From the NCBI GenBank assembly GCA_045638685.1, contig JAZUBT010000018.1, positions 1-64,000 of the forward strand: DNA of 64,000 nt, read 5' to 3'. Positions 33,306-42,815 of the stretch are shown piece by piece. The notes below the pieces were generated by a model. The model worked only from the letters and a program-made list of their open reading frames with translations, was not told the DNA's origin and did not search any database. Source of the stretch: SIG673 sp045638685. Lineage in GTDB: Bacteria; Bacillota; Clostridia; Oscillospirales; CAG-272. How positions within the stretch are numbered: position 1 is the stretch's first letter; every line of letters begins with the position of its first letter. A program made the translations under genes and the position numbers.

Positions 33306-33914
33306 GTGAAGAAAAACAAGATATTTATATTTTCGGTGATTATCGGAGCGTTTATTTTAGCAGTTATCGGAGGGCTGCGAGCGGAAATATCCGAGGATAT
33401 GGAGATATACGACAAAACCCTTCGTCTGCACATTCCCGCGAACTCGGACAGCGCTGAGGATCAAGGTCTAAAGCTAAAAGTAAGAGACGCCGTAATCGAG
33501 GTTATGAGGGAGCCGCTTTCCGACTGTAAGACAAAGGAGGCGGCAACGGAGGTAGCAAGACGTATGATGCCGGTAATAAAGGCAACCGCTGACAAAGTAA
33601 TAGCCGAAAACGGAAAAAGCTACAAAGCAGAGGTAACCGTAACCGAGGAATACTATCCTAAAAAGGAGTACGAGGGGATAACTCTCCCTGCGGGAACCTA
33701 CACCTCTCTTAAAATAGAGCTTGGAGAGGCAGAAGGAAAAAATTGGTGGTGCGTTCTTTTCCCACAGGTTTGCACCGGCACGGCAGAGGCGAAAACCGTA
33801 CTGGCAGAGGTCGGCTTTACCGCAAATCAGATCCGTCTTCTGACCGAGCAGGAAAGTGGCGAATATACTGTCAAATTCAAAATAGTTGAAATAATAGAAA
33901 GGCTATTCGGTTAA
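33306..33914 (+). CDS. spoIIR: Stage II sporulation protein R
   Basis: This 202-residue protein has an N-terminal signal/anchor helix (about 5-24) and the SpoIIR core: LRLHIPANSDSAEDQGLKLKVRDAV near residue 40, VTEEYYPKKEYEGITLPAGTYTSLKIELG in the middle and GKNWWCVLFPQVC. SpoIIR is made in the forespore, secreted into the intermembrane space, and triggers SpoIIGA to process pro-sigma-E in the mother cell. GTG start at 33306, AAAGGAG upstream. It ends inside its own terminator hairpin. Confidence 0.95.
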   Translation: MKKNKIFIFSVIIGAFILAVIGGLRAEISEDMEIYDKTLRLHIPANSDSAEDQGLKLKVRDAVIEVMREPLSDCKTKEAATEVARRMMPVIKATADKVIAENGKSYKAEVTVTEEYYPKKEYEGITLPAGTYTSLKIELGEAEGKNWWCVLFPQVCTGTAEAKTVLAEVGFTANQIRLLTEQESGEYTVKFKIVEIIERLFG

Positions 33915-33943
33915 GGTGAAGCTTAACCGAATAGCCTTTTATT
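33899..33943. terminator. Bidirectional terminator after spoIIR
   Basis: GGCTATTCGGTTAAG (33901-33915) and CTTAACCGAATAGCC (33922-33936) form a perfect 15-bp stem that includes the spoIIR stop codon; T and A tracts flank it. Confidence 0.9.
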
Positions 33944-33970
33944 GCGTTTTATGGTTTTACAGTAGTTATA

Positions 33971-34309
33971 TTACGCCATTTCCTCTGTCATTTTCTTTCC
34001 ACCAAGAATATGGAAGTGAAGGTGCTTTACCGTTTGACAAGCATCCTCTCCGCAGTTGCTGATAACTCTGTATCCATTAGTTATTTCACATTTCTTTGCT
34101 ATTTCGGGGATTTTTTCGAATATTTTTGCTATAACTTCGCTATTTTCAGCATTAATGCCATCAACAGACGGAATATGCTCCTTCGGAATAACCAGAACGT
34201 GCACCGGAGCCTGAGGATTAATATCCTTAAACGCAAATATACTTTCGTCCTCGTAAACCTTTGCCGACGGAATTTTACCGTCCTTTATCATACAAAAAAT
34301 GCAGTCCAT
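33971..34309 (-). CDS. HIT-family nucleotide-binding hydrolase (HINT type)
   Basis: The ATG at 34309 follows AAAGGAACGG and gives 112 residues. It starts MDCIFCMIKDGKIPS with the zinc-type CxxC seen in HINT proteins, continues FKDINPQAPVHVLVIPKEHI and ends with the histidine triad HLHFHILGG. HIT proteins hydrolyse AMP derivatives such as adenosine phosphoramidates. It forms a single-gene unit between spoIIR and the dnaK operon. Confidence 0.93.
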   Translation of the reverse strand: MDCIFCMIKDGKIPSAKVYEDESIFAFKDINPQAPVHVLVIPKEHIPSVDGINAENSEVIAKIFEKIPEIAKKCEITNGYRVISNCGEDACQTVKHLHFHILGGKKMTEEMA

Positions 34310-34523
34310 ATTTATAACCGTTCCTTTCTTTGTTACCATCTGCCTTGCACGGCAAAGCAGAAAATTCGTCTTAGTCCTTGCAAGACCATCCTTACACGTT
34401 TAAAATTCGCGGCTTTCTCACGCTTCTTAACTTAGATTAAAAACGTATGCCTTCTCACGTTATTTAGATTTAAAACGTACACATACTTCATTACTTACTC
34501 TAAACGCTTCCCTTTCTTATTTT

Positions 34524-34562
34524 AAAGCGGATATGCTCTTTTAAGAACATATCCGCTTTGCT
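34524..34562. terminator. Terminator after dnaK
   Basis: AAAGCGGATATG (34524-34535) and CATATCCGCTTT (34548-34559) form a perfect 12-bp stem; T-rich on both exits. Confidence 0.85.
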
Positions 34563-34600
34563 TTTGAAAGTATCTGCCGCGCCCTTTTCAAGACCTCGGA

Positions 34601-36430
34601 TTATTTATCGGTTTTATCCTCGTATCCGGGATCATAATAGGTCTGTCCGTCATTCGATGCGCCCTCCGTCGCTCCGCCTGCGGCACCGCCGGCGCCCTGC
34701 TGCTGAGCGTAAAGCTTTTCGCTAATCTTATAGAACGCCTGCTCAAGAGCCTCGGAATCAGCCTTTATCGCCTCGGTATTATCGGTCTTTGCCGTTTCCT
34801 TAAGCTTTTCAAGCGCTGCCTTAACGTCAGCAAGCTCACCCTCGGGAAGCTTGTCGCCAATCTCTCCAAGAGTCTTTTCGGTTTGGAATATAAGCGTATC
34901 GGCGCGATTTTTGGTATCAACCGCTTCCTTCTGCTTCTTATCCTCCTCCGCGAACTTCTCCGCGTCCTTAACAGCCTTATCTATGTCCTCCTGACTCATG
35001 TTGGTAGAGGAAGTAATGGTTATATGCTGTTCCTTACCGGTTCCCTTATCTGTCGCGGTTACGTTTACTATACCGTTTGCGTCAATATCAAAGGTAACCT
35101 CAATCTGCGGTACACCTCTCGGTGCCGGAGGAATTCCGTCAAGGTTAAATCTTCCGAGAGTGGTGTTTCCTCTCGCCATCTCACGCTCACCCTGAAGAAC
35201 GTGAATTTCAACAGAGGTCTGGCTGTCTGCGGCGGTAGAGTAAATCTGGCTCTTTTTTACCGGAATGGTCGTGTTTCTTTCAATTATTTTATTGAATACT
35301 CCACCCATCGTCTCGATACCGAGCGAAAGAGGAGTAACGTCAAGCAGAAGAAGGTCTTTAACGTCTCCGCCGAGAACACCCGCCTGGATTGCGGCTCCGA
35401 GAGCAACACACTCGTCGGGGTTAATTCCCTTGAACGGCTCCTTGCCTATAAAGCTCTTAACCGCGTCCTGAACAGCGGGGATACGGCTTGATCCTCCAAC
35501 GAGAAGAACCTTATCTATCTCGGAAACGGACATTCCCGCGTCGGAAAGCACTCTCTTGGTGGGAACCATTGTAGCCTCAACGAGGTCAGCAGTTATTCTG
35601 TTGAACTCTGCACGGGTAAGAGTTGCCTCAAAGTGCTTCGGTCCGTCCGCATCAACGGTGATAAAGGGAAGGTTAATGTTAGAGCTTGTTATACCGGAAA
35701 GCTCGATTTTTGCCTTTTCCGCGGCTTCCTTAAGTCTCTGGAGCGCCATTTTGTCCTTGCGAAGATCGAGGCCGCCGTTCTCCTTTGCAAAGGTATCGGC
35801 AATCCAGTCGATAACTCTCTTATCAAAGTCATCTCCGCCCAGACGGTTGTTACCCGCAGTTGCGAGAACCTCGAAAACTCCGTCGCTTATCTCAAGAAGC
35901 GAAACGTCAAACGTACCGCCACCAAGGTCAAAGATAAGAATTTTCTGGTCGTTTTCTTTATCAATTCCGTATGCGAGCGCCGCAGCGGTGGGCTCGTTGA
36001 TTATTCGCTTTACCTCAAGTCCCGCGATTTTTCCCGCGTCCTTGGTTGCCTGGCGCTGGGCGTCGGAGAAGTAAGCGGGAACGGTTATAACCGCCTCCGT
36101 TACAGTAGAACCGAGATATGCCTCCGCGTCGGATTTAAGCTTCTGAAGTATCATAGCGGAAAGCTCCTGAGGAGTATAGCCCTTTCCGTCTATATCTACC
36201 TTGTATGCGGTTCCCATTTCTCTTTTTATAGAAATGATGGTTTTGTCGGGGTTTGTGATAGCCTGTCTTTTAGCTACCGTTCCGACAAGTCTTTCTCCGT
36301 TTTTGAACGCAACGACCGAGGGAGTAGTTCTTGCTCCTTCGGGGTTCGGAATTACGATAGGCTCGCCGCCCTCGTAAACGGCAACACACGAGTTAGTGGT
36401 ACCAAGGTCAATACCTATAATTTTTCCCAT
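34601..36430 (-). CDS. dnaK: Molecular chaperone DnaK (Hsp70)
   Basis: At 609 residues this is the usual Gram-positive length. ATPase domain motifs: GIDLGTTNSCVAV at the N-terminus, NEPTAAALAYG near 140, IFDLGGGTFDVSLL near 168 and LVGGSSRIPAV near 312; then the peptide-binding domain (LDVTPLSLGIETMGGV) and a flexible Gly/Ala-rich tail. It folds client proteins with GrpE and DnaJ. It is the third gene of hrcA-grpE-dnaK; dnaJ does not follow, and a terminator comes directly after. Confidence 0.97.
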   Translation of the reverse strand: MGKIIGIDLGTTNSCVAVYEGGEPIVIPNPEGARTTPSVVAFKNGERLVGTVAKRQAITNPDKTIISIKREMGTAYKVDIDGKGYTPQELSAMILQKLKSDAEAYLGSTVTEAVITVPAYFSDAQRQATKDAGKIAGLEVKRIINEPTAAALAYGIDKENDQKILIFDLGGGTFDVSLLEISDGVFEVLATAGNNRLGGDDFDKRVIDWIADTFAKENGGLDLRKDKMALQRLKEAAEKAKIELSGITSSNINLPFITVDADGPKHFEATLTRAEFNRITADLVEATMVPTKRVLSDAGMSVSEIDKVLLVGGSSRIPAVQDAVKSFIGKEPFKGINPDECVALGAAIQAGVLGGDVKDLLLLDVTPLSLGIETMGGVFNKIIERNTTIPVKKSQIYSTAADSQTSVEIHVLQGEREMARGNTTLGRFNLDGIPPAPRGVPQIEVTFDIDANGIVNVTATDKGTGKEQHITITSSTNMSQEDIDKAVKDAEKFAEEDKKQKEAVDTKNRADTLIFQTEKTLGEIGDKLPEGELADVKAALEKLKETAKTDNTEAIKADSEALEQAFYKISEKLYAQQQGAGGAAGGATEGASNDGQTYYDPGYEDKTDK

Positions 36431-36560
36431 TATATTTTCCTCCTACTGTGGGTAAGTAATCTTTTTATATTGTTTATCGCTTTCGCGAATTTAATTTCTT
36501 CTCTATCCGCCCGTTTTTGCTGTTTTTCTTGGGTTTCTGTTTAAAGTTCCGCTCAATCGG

Positions 36561-37160
36561 TCAGTTCGCAACCGATACCATAGCGTATCTGTAAACCTTG
36601 TCTCCCTTTTTGTAGCCCGTTTGAAGAACCGCCGCAACGGTGTTCTCGCCAAGCTCCGGATTTTCGGTATGCATTACCGCATTGTGTATCTCGGGATCGA
36701 ACGGAGCACCTACGTCTGAATTAATCTTTTCAATTCCGAGCCTTTCAAGGGTAGCCTCGAACTGCGTAAGTGTCATTTTCAGTCCCTGTAAAATCTTTTC
36801 TCCGTCGGTAAACGCCGCTGCTCTTTCAAGATTGTCTATTACGGGAAGTATCTCCTTTATAGCATCTCCGTATGCGTCGGAATATATGCCTTCCTTTTCT
36901 TTTACGGTACGCTTTCTGTAATTATCGTACTCGGCTAAAACTCTGAGATACTTATCCTCTGACTCAGCAAGAGCCTTTTCCGCTTTTTCCGCGCTCTCGC
37001 GAAGCCTTATAATCTCCGCTTCAAGCTCTCTTTTACTTGCCTTTTCGTTTTTTGCGGTCTTTTCCGCGCCGGCCGCTCCGCTTTCTTCCGCAGACATTTC
37101 CTCGACCGGGGGTATCCCGTTTTCCTCGGTTTCCACTGCGTTTTCCTTTTCTTTTGTCAT
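36561..37160 (-). CDS. grpE: Nucleotide exchange factor GrpE
   Basis: The ATG at 37160 has GGAG six bases upstream and gives 199 residues. An acidic low-complexity N-terminus (about 1-60) is followed by a long coiled coil (about 60-110, with LAEYDNYRKRTVKEKE) and a beta domain with FDPEIHNAVMH and VLQTGYKKGDKVYRYAMVSVAN. GrpE exchanges ADP for ATP on DnaK. It lies between hrcA and dnaK. Confidence 0.96.
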   Translation of the reverse strand: MTKEKENAVETEENGIPPVEEMSAEESGAAGAEKTAKNEKASKRELEAEIIRLRESAEKAEKALAESEDKYLRVLAEYDNYRKRTVKEKEGIYSDAYGDAIKEILPVIDNLERAAAFTDGEKILQGLKMTLTQFEATLERLGIEKINSDVGAPFDPEIHNAVMHTENPELGENTVAAVLQTGYKKGDKVYRYAMVSVAN

Positions 37161-37181
37161 TACCGTCTCCAATCCGCCGTT

Positions 37182-38246
37182 TTACTCGTTACCGTTATTA
37201 TCGGCTAAGCTTTCACCTTTTATTGCATCGGATATTTTATCTGTGAGATAATCTACCGTTTTTATTACCTTTGAGTAGTCCATTCTGCACGGGCCTATTA
37301 CCCCTATCGCCGCAACGGGTATATTGTTTTCCGTAACGGTTTTAAATACGAGCGAGGTGCCTTTTAAATGCTCCTCCTCGCTTTCGGGGCCTATATAAAC
37401 GTTAACCGCGTCGTTCTGCGCCGCCGAAACAACATTTAATATATAGTCCTTCTTTTCAAGAACCCCGAGAAGCCCCTTTAAGTTGTCAAGGTTTGAATAT
37501 TCGGGATATTTCAGCATACGGTTAACGCCTTCCATACGAAGCTCGCCACCGTTAAGCGTACCTATCTCCTCCATAAACGCCCTCATTATCGGGATAAGCA
37601 GGGGGGCATATACCGATAAATATTTTTCCATCTCGGAAACAAGCCTTGCATCAACGCTTTCCACGCTCACTCCGGTAAGGAATTTATTAAGTCCCTCCTC
37701 AAGCCTTACAGCCATCTCCTCACTAACCTTAAAGCCGGTTTCAACAAACCTCGTCTTTACAATGCCTACCGAGGTCTGCATAACCATAAGAACTCCAAAA
37801 TCATTCATCGGAAGGAGCTTAAAGCTGATAACAAGCACCCGTCTGTGCCGCGGCTTAACCGCAAGAGCCGTGTAATCGGTTATTTTCGATACCGTCTCCG
37901 CCGCACCTTTAAGAAGTCCGTCAATACCTACAAGCCTTTTAGAGGTCATAAGGTCGAGCTCTGTCTGCTCCGATTTTGAGAGCGAGTATCCGTTCATAAG
38001 ACCGTTAACGTAAGCTCTGTAACCCTTACTTGACGGTATTCTGCCTGCGGAGGTATGCGGCTGTTCAAGGTAGCCGAGCTTTTCAAGCTCTGCCATAACG
38101 TTTCTTATTGAAGCCGAGGAAAGCGAGACGGAAAGTCTGCCCGCAAGAAGCTTTGAGCCTACCGGCTCTCCGCTTTCAATATGAGAGTCAACTATCGCCT
38201 TCAGAATCATCTTCTGACGTTCGCTGAGCACAGTTTCGTCTTGCAT
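37182..38246 (-). CDS. hrcA: Heat-inducible transcription repressor HrcA
   Basis: This 354-residue protein has an N-terminal winged helix (about 8-75: ILKAIVDSHIESGEPVGS, SSASIRNVMAELEKLG, HTSAGRIPSSKGYR) and a GAF-like domain. HrcA binds CIRCE operators and is kept active by GroEL. It is the first gene of its operon and is preceded by a CIRCE site at 38284-38310, so it represses itself together with grpE and dnaK. Confidence 0.96.
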   Translation of the reverse strand: MQDETVLSERQKMILKAIVDSHIESGEPVGSKLLAGRLSVSLSSASIRNVMAELEKLGYLEQPHTSAGRIPSSKGYRAYVNGLMNGYSLSKSEQTELDLMTSKRLVGIDGLLKGAAETVSKITDYTALAVKPRHRRVLVISFKLLPMNDFGVLMVMQTSVGIVKTRFVETGFKVSEEMAVRLEEGLNKFLTGVSVESVDARLVSEMEKYLSVYAPLLIPIMRAFMEEIGTLNGGELRMEGVNRMLKYPEYSNLDNLKGLLGVLEKKDYILNVVSAAQNDAVNVYIGPESEEEHLKGTSLVFKTVTENNIPVAAIGVIGPCRMDYSKVIKTVDYLTDKISDAIKGESLADNNGNE

Positions 38247-38283
38247 ACGTCCGCCCCCTTATTATATTCGTTTTTTATCATTT

Positions 38284-38310
38284 TTAGCACTCTTGGTGTT
38301 AAAGTGCTAA
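38284..38310. promoter_or_regulatory. CIRCE operator (HrcA site)
   Basis: TTAGCACTC, 9-base spacer, AAGTGCTAA. The consensus right half is GAGTGCTAA, so there is one mismatch. A TATAAT for the minus strand lies at 38327-38332, placing the operator just after the transcription start of hrcA-grpE-dnaK. Confidence 0.93.
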
Positions 38311-38539
38311 CGATATAAATTCTACCATTATATGAGATTTTTTTAAATACCTTTTTTGAAATAATCTGTGAATAATCGGTTAACTTACAGAAAGCCGTCG
38401 AATGCGTACAGCCGTAACGTTACGCGCTTTAAAATCATTTTTCAAAGCATTTTCGCCGCAGCCTCTTTTTTCACGGCCATAGCCTTTCCTCCTTCATTTT
38501 TATTTCACCGTATTATCACAAAAAACAGCGGCATCAATA

Positions 38540-38568
38540 TTGACAGATAAAACTTTTTGTTGTATAAT
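38540..38568 (+). promoter_or_regulatory. Sigma-A promoter for the PAP2 gene
   Basis: Perfect TTGACA (38540-38545), 17-bp spacer and TATAAT (38563-38568), 41 bases before the GTG start. Confidence 0.85.
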
Positions 38569-38609
38569 AAGAATAATACTATTTATTATAATTTTAAAGG
38601 AGATACAAC

Positions 38610-39536
38610 GTGCAAACGGCAATTAATTTTTTAAAAGCGCTCTCAGAGATAAGAAATCCCTTTCTCGACGCCCTCGTTCAGCTTATAACAAGACTTGGCG
38701 AGGAGGTTATAATTCTCGGCGTAATCTGTTTTTTCTATTGGTGTCTGAATAAAAACACCGCTTACAAAATCGGGCTGATTTTCTTCACCTCGGGAATGCT
38801 TGTTCAAGGACTGAAAATCTCTTTCAGAGTAGAGCGTCCCTTCGTTATTGATAAAACCTTCAAACCGGTTGAATCGGCAATAGAGGGCGCAAGCGGCTAC
38901 TCCTTCCCGAGCGGACACACGCAGAGCGCAACCTCGCTTTACGGATATTTCGCCACAGCGGTAAAAAACAAGTGGCTTAAGGTCCTCTTTGTCCTCGCGT
39001 TTCTGCTTGTCGGCTTTTCAAGACTTTATCTTGGAGTTCACACCTATTTCGACGTAGGCGTCTCTATTCTTCTTACCCTTGCCGTCGTATTTCTCGTAAG
39101 CTATATTTTCGATAGGCTCGTTTCCGGAAAATACGACCTTATCCTCTCTGTAGCTCTGGCTGCGGCATCGGTTATTCTCTGCATATATTCCTTTATTCTC
39201 GCAAAGGTCGGTTACGCCGACGTCGCGCAGATAAACGACTGCTTTAAAAGCGGTGGCGCGGGAGTTGCGTTTGCCCTCGGCTTCTTCCTTGAAAGAAAGT
39301 ATATAAAATTTGACGTTTCGGCAAAAAAACCGCATATTCAGGCGATAAAATTTATCTTAGGTGTCGCGGGCGCTTTGATCCTTAAATCCGGCTTAAAGCT
39401 TATCGCACCCGGAAATCTTATCCTTGATTTCGTGCGTTATTTCCTTACCGTATTTTGGGTTCTCGCAATTTACCCCTACATTTTTTCAAGGGTTTTATCT
39501 AAAGGCAAAAAGGAAAACACAAACGTCGAGGCTTAA
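38610..39536 (+). CDS. PAP2-family membrane phosphatase
   Basis: This 308-residue protein has about seven membrane helices and the three-part PAP2 active site: KISFRVERP near residue 70, SFPSGHTQS near 98 and SRLYLGVHTYFDV near 137 (catalytic His and Asp). Related enzymes remove phosphate from phosphatidate or undecaprenyl pyrophosphate at the outer membrane face. GTG start with AAAGGAG upstream. It probably begins a unit with lepA and hemW. Exact lipid substrate is unknown. Confidence 0.88.
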   Translation: MQTAINFLKALSEIRNPFLDALVQLITRLGEEVIILGVICFFYWCLNKNTAYKIGLIFFTSGMLVQGLKISFRVERPFVIDKTFKPVESAIEGASGYSFPSGHTQSATSLYGYFATAVKNKWLKVLFVLAFLLVGFSRLYLGVHTYFDVGVSILLTLAVVFLVSYIFDRLVSGKYDLILSVALAAASVILCIYSFILAKVGYADVAQINDCFKSGGAGVAFALGFFLERKYIKFDVSAKKPHIQAIKFILGVAGALILKSGLKLIAPGNLILDFVRYFLTVFWVLAIYPYIFSRVLSKGKKENTNVEA

Positions 39537-39614
39537 TATAACAACGGGGTTTACGGCAACCGCCGAGACCTAAAGTTAATTTCACATTACACTTACTGAA
39601 AGGCATATCAGAAA

Positions 39615-41426
39615 ATGAGCGCAGAAAAATCACTTATACGTAACTTCTCTATAATAGCGCATATTGACCACGGCAAGTCAACCCTTGCCGACCGTCTTCT
39701 TGAGGCAACCAAGACGTTAACCACCCGCGAAATGCAGGAGCAGGTGCTTGACAACATGGATCTTGAAAAAGAGCGCGGAATAACCATAAAAGCAAGAGCT
39801 GTACGAATGGCGTTCAGGCACACCGACGGCAAGGAATACACCTTGAATCTCATTGACACTCCCGGACACGTTGACTTTAACTACGAGGTTTCCCGTTCTC
39901 TTAACGCCTGCGAGGGCGCTCTGCTTATAGTTGACGCGACACAGGGGGTTGAGGCGCAGACACTTGCCAACGCATATCTCGCGATAGACGCCGACCTTGA
40001 AATAGTACCCGTGGTTAACAAAATCGATCTTCCGTCGGCGGATATAGACAGAGCAAGAAGCGAAATAGAGGATATTATCGGCATTCCCGCCGACGGCTGT
40101 CCCGCGGTCTCGGCTAAAACCGGACTTAATATTGAAGACGTTTTAACGGCGGTGGTTGAGCAGATACCTTCTCCGAAGGGCGACGAAAACGCTCCGCTTA
40201 AGGCTCTTATCTTTGACTCGTATTACGACTCCTATCTCGGCGTTGTGGTAAACGTCAGAATAATGGACGGCAAGGTAAAGCCGGGAGATAAAATAAAGAT
40301 GATGAGCAACGGCGCGATTTTTGACGTCGTTGAGGTTGGAGTAATGGAACCCTTCGGTCTCTCCAAAACCGACGTGCTTTCGGCAGGGGAGGTCGGCTAC
40401 ATTACCGCGTCGATAAAAACTCTTTCCGAGACAAACGTCGGAGATACGATAACCACAGCCGAAAACGGAGCTGCGGAGTCGCTTCCCGGATTTAAAAAGG
40501 TTCAGCCGATGGTTTATTCCGGTATATACCCCGAGGACGGAGCGAAATACGAGGATCTCCGCGAGGCGCTGATAAAGCTTCAGCTTAACGACGCGGCGCT
40601 TACCTACGAGCCTGAAACCTCGGCAGCGCTCGGCTTTGGCTTCAGATGCGGATTCCTCGGACTTCTCCACATGGAGATTATTCAGGAGCGTCTTGAACGC
40701 GAATTCAACCTCGACATTATCACGACAGCCCCGAGCGTCATATACAAAATTGAAAAGCGCGACGGTGAGACGGTGTATATAGACAACCCCTCGAACTATC
40801 CGTCCCCCGACGAGATCGAGAGCGCTTACGAGCCTATGGTTAAGGCAAGTATTATAACTCCCGTTGACTACGTTGGCGGAATAATGGACCTCTGTCAGGA
40901 CAGACGGGGTGTGTTTATTGATATGAAGTACCTTGACAAGACCCGTACCGAGCTTCATTATCACCTTCCGCTTAACGAAATAATCTACGACTTCTTCGAC
41001 GCGCTTAAAAGCCGCAGCAAGGGATACGCGTCGCTTGACTACGAGATGCTCGGATACTACAAATCAAAGCTCGTCAAGCTCGACTTCCTGTTAAACGGCG
41101 ACATAGTTGACGCCCTCTCCTTTATCGTTCACGATGAAAAGGCGTACGGCAGAGCAAGAAAAATTGCCGAAAAGCTTAAGGAAAACATACCGAGAGCGCT
41201 CTTTGAAATACCGATTCAGGCAGCGATAGGCGGTAAGGTTATCGCTCGTGAGACGGTAAGAGCTATGCGTAAGGACGTTCTCGCAAAGTGCTACGGCGGT
41301 GATATAACCCGCAAAAAGAAGCTGCTTGAAAAGCAGAAAGAGGGTAAAAAGAAGATGCGCCGTCTTGGAACGGTTGAGGTTACCCCCGAAGCATTTATGG
41401 CGGTTCTTAAGCTTGACGAGGACTGA
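39615..41426 (+). CDS. lepA: Elongation factor 4 (LepA)
   Basis: At 603 residues this is normal for LepA. GTPase motifs are intact: AHIDHGKST near residue 15, DTPGHVDF near 80 and NKID near 134. The LepA-specific C-terminal domain is present (YASLDYEMLGYYKSKLVKLD, then AIGGKVIARETVRAMRKDV and KKKLLEKQKEGKKKMR). It back-translocates or remodels stalled ribosomes. Next comes hemW, as in many Firmicutes. Confidence 0.97.
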   Translation: MSAEKSLIRNFSIIAHIDHGKSTLADRLLEATKTLTTREMQEQVLDNMDLEKERGITIKARAVRMAFRHTDGKEYTLNLIDTPGHVDFNYEVSRSLNACEGALLIVDATQGVEAQTLANAYLAIDADLEIVPVVNKIDLPSADIDRARSEIEDIIGIPADGCPAVSAKTGLNIEDVLTAVVEQIPSPKGDENAPLKALIFDSYYDSYLGVVVNVRIMDGKVKPGDKIKMMSNGAIFDVVEVGVMEPFGLSKTDVLSAGEVGYITASIKTLSETNVGDTITTAENGAAESLPGFKKVQPMVYSGIYPEDGAKYEDLREALIKLQLNDAALTYEPETSAALGFGFRCGFLGLLHMEIIQERLEREFNLDIITTAPSVIYKIEKRDGETVYIDNPSNYPSPDEIESAYEPMVKASIITPVDYVGGIMDLCQDRRGVFIDMKYLDKTRTELHYHLPLNEIIYDFFDALKSRSKGYASLDYEMLGYYKSKLVKLDFLLNGDIVDALSFIVHDEKAYGRARKIAEKLKENIPRALFEIPIQAAIGGKVIARETVRAMRKDVLAKCYGGDITRKKKLLEKQKEGKKKMRRLGTVEVTPEAFMAVLKLDED

Positions 41427-41427
41427 T

Positions 41428-42720
41428 ATGCTTTCGAAAACCGACAATTTTATGCACACCTTTAACATTTCCGCTCCCGCGGTTTATATTCACGTACCCT
41501 TCTGCGTTTCAAAATGCGCATACTGCGATTTTTATTCTCTCCCTTGCCTCTTGAATAAAGTAACAAAAGCAGGCAACACAGAGGAGATAGATAGCGGAGG
41601 CAGCAACCGAAATAAATATTCGGACGGTTGCTTTAGCTCCGAAATTTATAAGCTTCAAGCTCGGTACGTCGATGCGCTTTGCAGACAAATGAGACATATG
41701 TCGGTGCAGTATAACCGTCCCCGTGTGTCAACGGTTTTTATCGGCGGCGGAACACCGTCGGTTTTAAAAACCGAGGAGATGCAAAGGATATTCGATACGC
41801 TTTTTTCCTCTTTTGACATTTCAAAGGACGCGGAGATTACGGTTGAGGCAAATCCCGAAACGTTAAGCAGGGAAAAGCTCTGCGCGTACAAAAAAATGGG
41901 CATAAACCGACTTAGTATCGGTATGCAGAGCGCGGTAGATACCGAGCTTAATACCATTTCAAGAATACACACGCTGAGCAGCGTTAAAACCGCGGTTGAA
42001 AGCGCACGCGCGGTAGGATTTAAAAATATTAATCTTGATATTATGTATGCTCTGCCGGGGCAGACCGAGGAAAGCTTTAAAAACACGCTTGATGCCGTTC
42101 TTTCCCTCTCTCCGGAGCATGTATCGGTATATGGACTTCAGCTTGAGGAGGGCACCCCGTTATTTAAAAACATGGAAAGCCTTACTTTCCCGGGTGAGGA
42201 CGCGGAAAACGCTATGAACACTCTCGCACTTGACGTTTTGGAGAAAAACGGTTACCGCCGCTATGAAATTTCAAACTACGCAAGGGAAGGCTTTGAGTGT
42301 AAGCACAATCTTAACTACTGGACGCTCGGCGAGTATTTCGGCTTCGGCACCGCCGCGCACTCCTTTAAAGACGGAAAACGCGTGAGCATCAAAAAAGACG
42401 TTTACGCCTACTGCGACTCCGCGGATTTTTCCGACTTAACCGTAGAGGAGGAGTCTTTAACCGACGGAGAGCTTACAGAGGAATACGTTATGCTCTCGCT
42501 TCGGCTTTGCCGAGGTATTTCACTTAATAAGCTTAAGGCTTTAACCGAAAACGCCGACGTTTATTTGAAAAGAGCGGAGCCGTTTATAAAAGGCGGGTTT
42601 ATGGAGCTGATAAAACCACAGTCTGCCGCCGATACAGACGAGTGTTATCTTCGCTTTACTCCTATGGGATTTAACGTTTCAAACACGGTGCTTTCGGAAA
42701 TTCTCTACGGCAATAATTAA
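41428..42720 (+). CDS. hemW: HemW (radical SAM coproporphyrinogen III oxidase-like, heme chaperone)
   Basis: The ATG at 41428 is one base after the lepA stop with GAGGA upstream, giving 430 residues; a longer frame from 41326 overlaps lepA. The radical SAM motif CVSKCAYCDFYS lies near residue 22, followed by an insertion of roughly 30 residues rich in Asn, Gly and Ser, then FIGGGTPSVL, EANPETL, GINRLSIGMQS, LDIMYALPGQT and NLNYWTLGEYFGFGTAAHS. HemW binds heme and is no longer thought to oxidise coproporphyrinogen. The insertion is not usual. Confidence 0.92.
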   Translation: MLSKTDNFMHTFNISAPAVYIHVPFCVSKCAYCDFYSLPCLLNKVTKAGNTEEIDSGGSNRNKYSDGCFSSEIYKLQARYVDALCRQMRHMSVQYNRPRVSTVFIGGGTPSVLKTEEMQRIFDTLFSSFDISKDAEITVEANPETLSREKLCAYKKMGINRLSIGMQSAVDTELNTISRIHTLSSVKTAVESARAVGFKNINLDIMYALPGQTEESFKNTLDAVLSLSPEHVSVYGLQLEEGTPLFKNMESLTFPGEDAENAMNTLALDVLEKNGYRRYEISNYAREGFECKHNLNYWTLGEYFGFGTAAHSFKDGKRVSIKKDVYAYCDSADFSDLTVEEESLTDGELTEEYVMLSLRLCRGISLNKLKALTENADVYLKRAEPFIKGGFMELIKPQSAADTDECYLRFTPMGFNVSNTVLSEILYGNN

Positions 42721-42815
42721 AAGCATATAAAAATAATATACTAAACCAATAACAGCCGTAAGGCAGTACACTCCTACTGATTTTATAGGTCTGAAAACGG
42801 AAAGGAAAGACGGAT

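Noticed and set aside
34380..34500. Near-repeated CTTCTCACG-type segments after the HIT gene
   Set aside because: Only two imperfect AT-rich copies; too weak to call a repeat element.
35556..36544. Long plus-strand frames opposite dnaK
   Set aside because: Shadows of the highly conserved dnaK coding sequence.
40143..40964. 273-codon minus-strand frame in lepA
   Set aside because: Antisense shadow of lepA, which is full length with all motifs.
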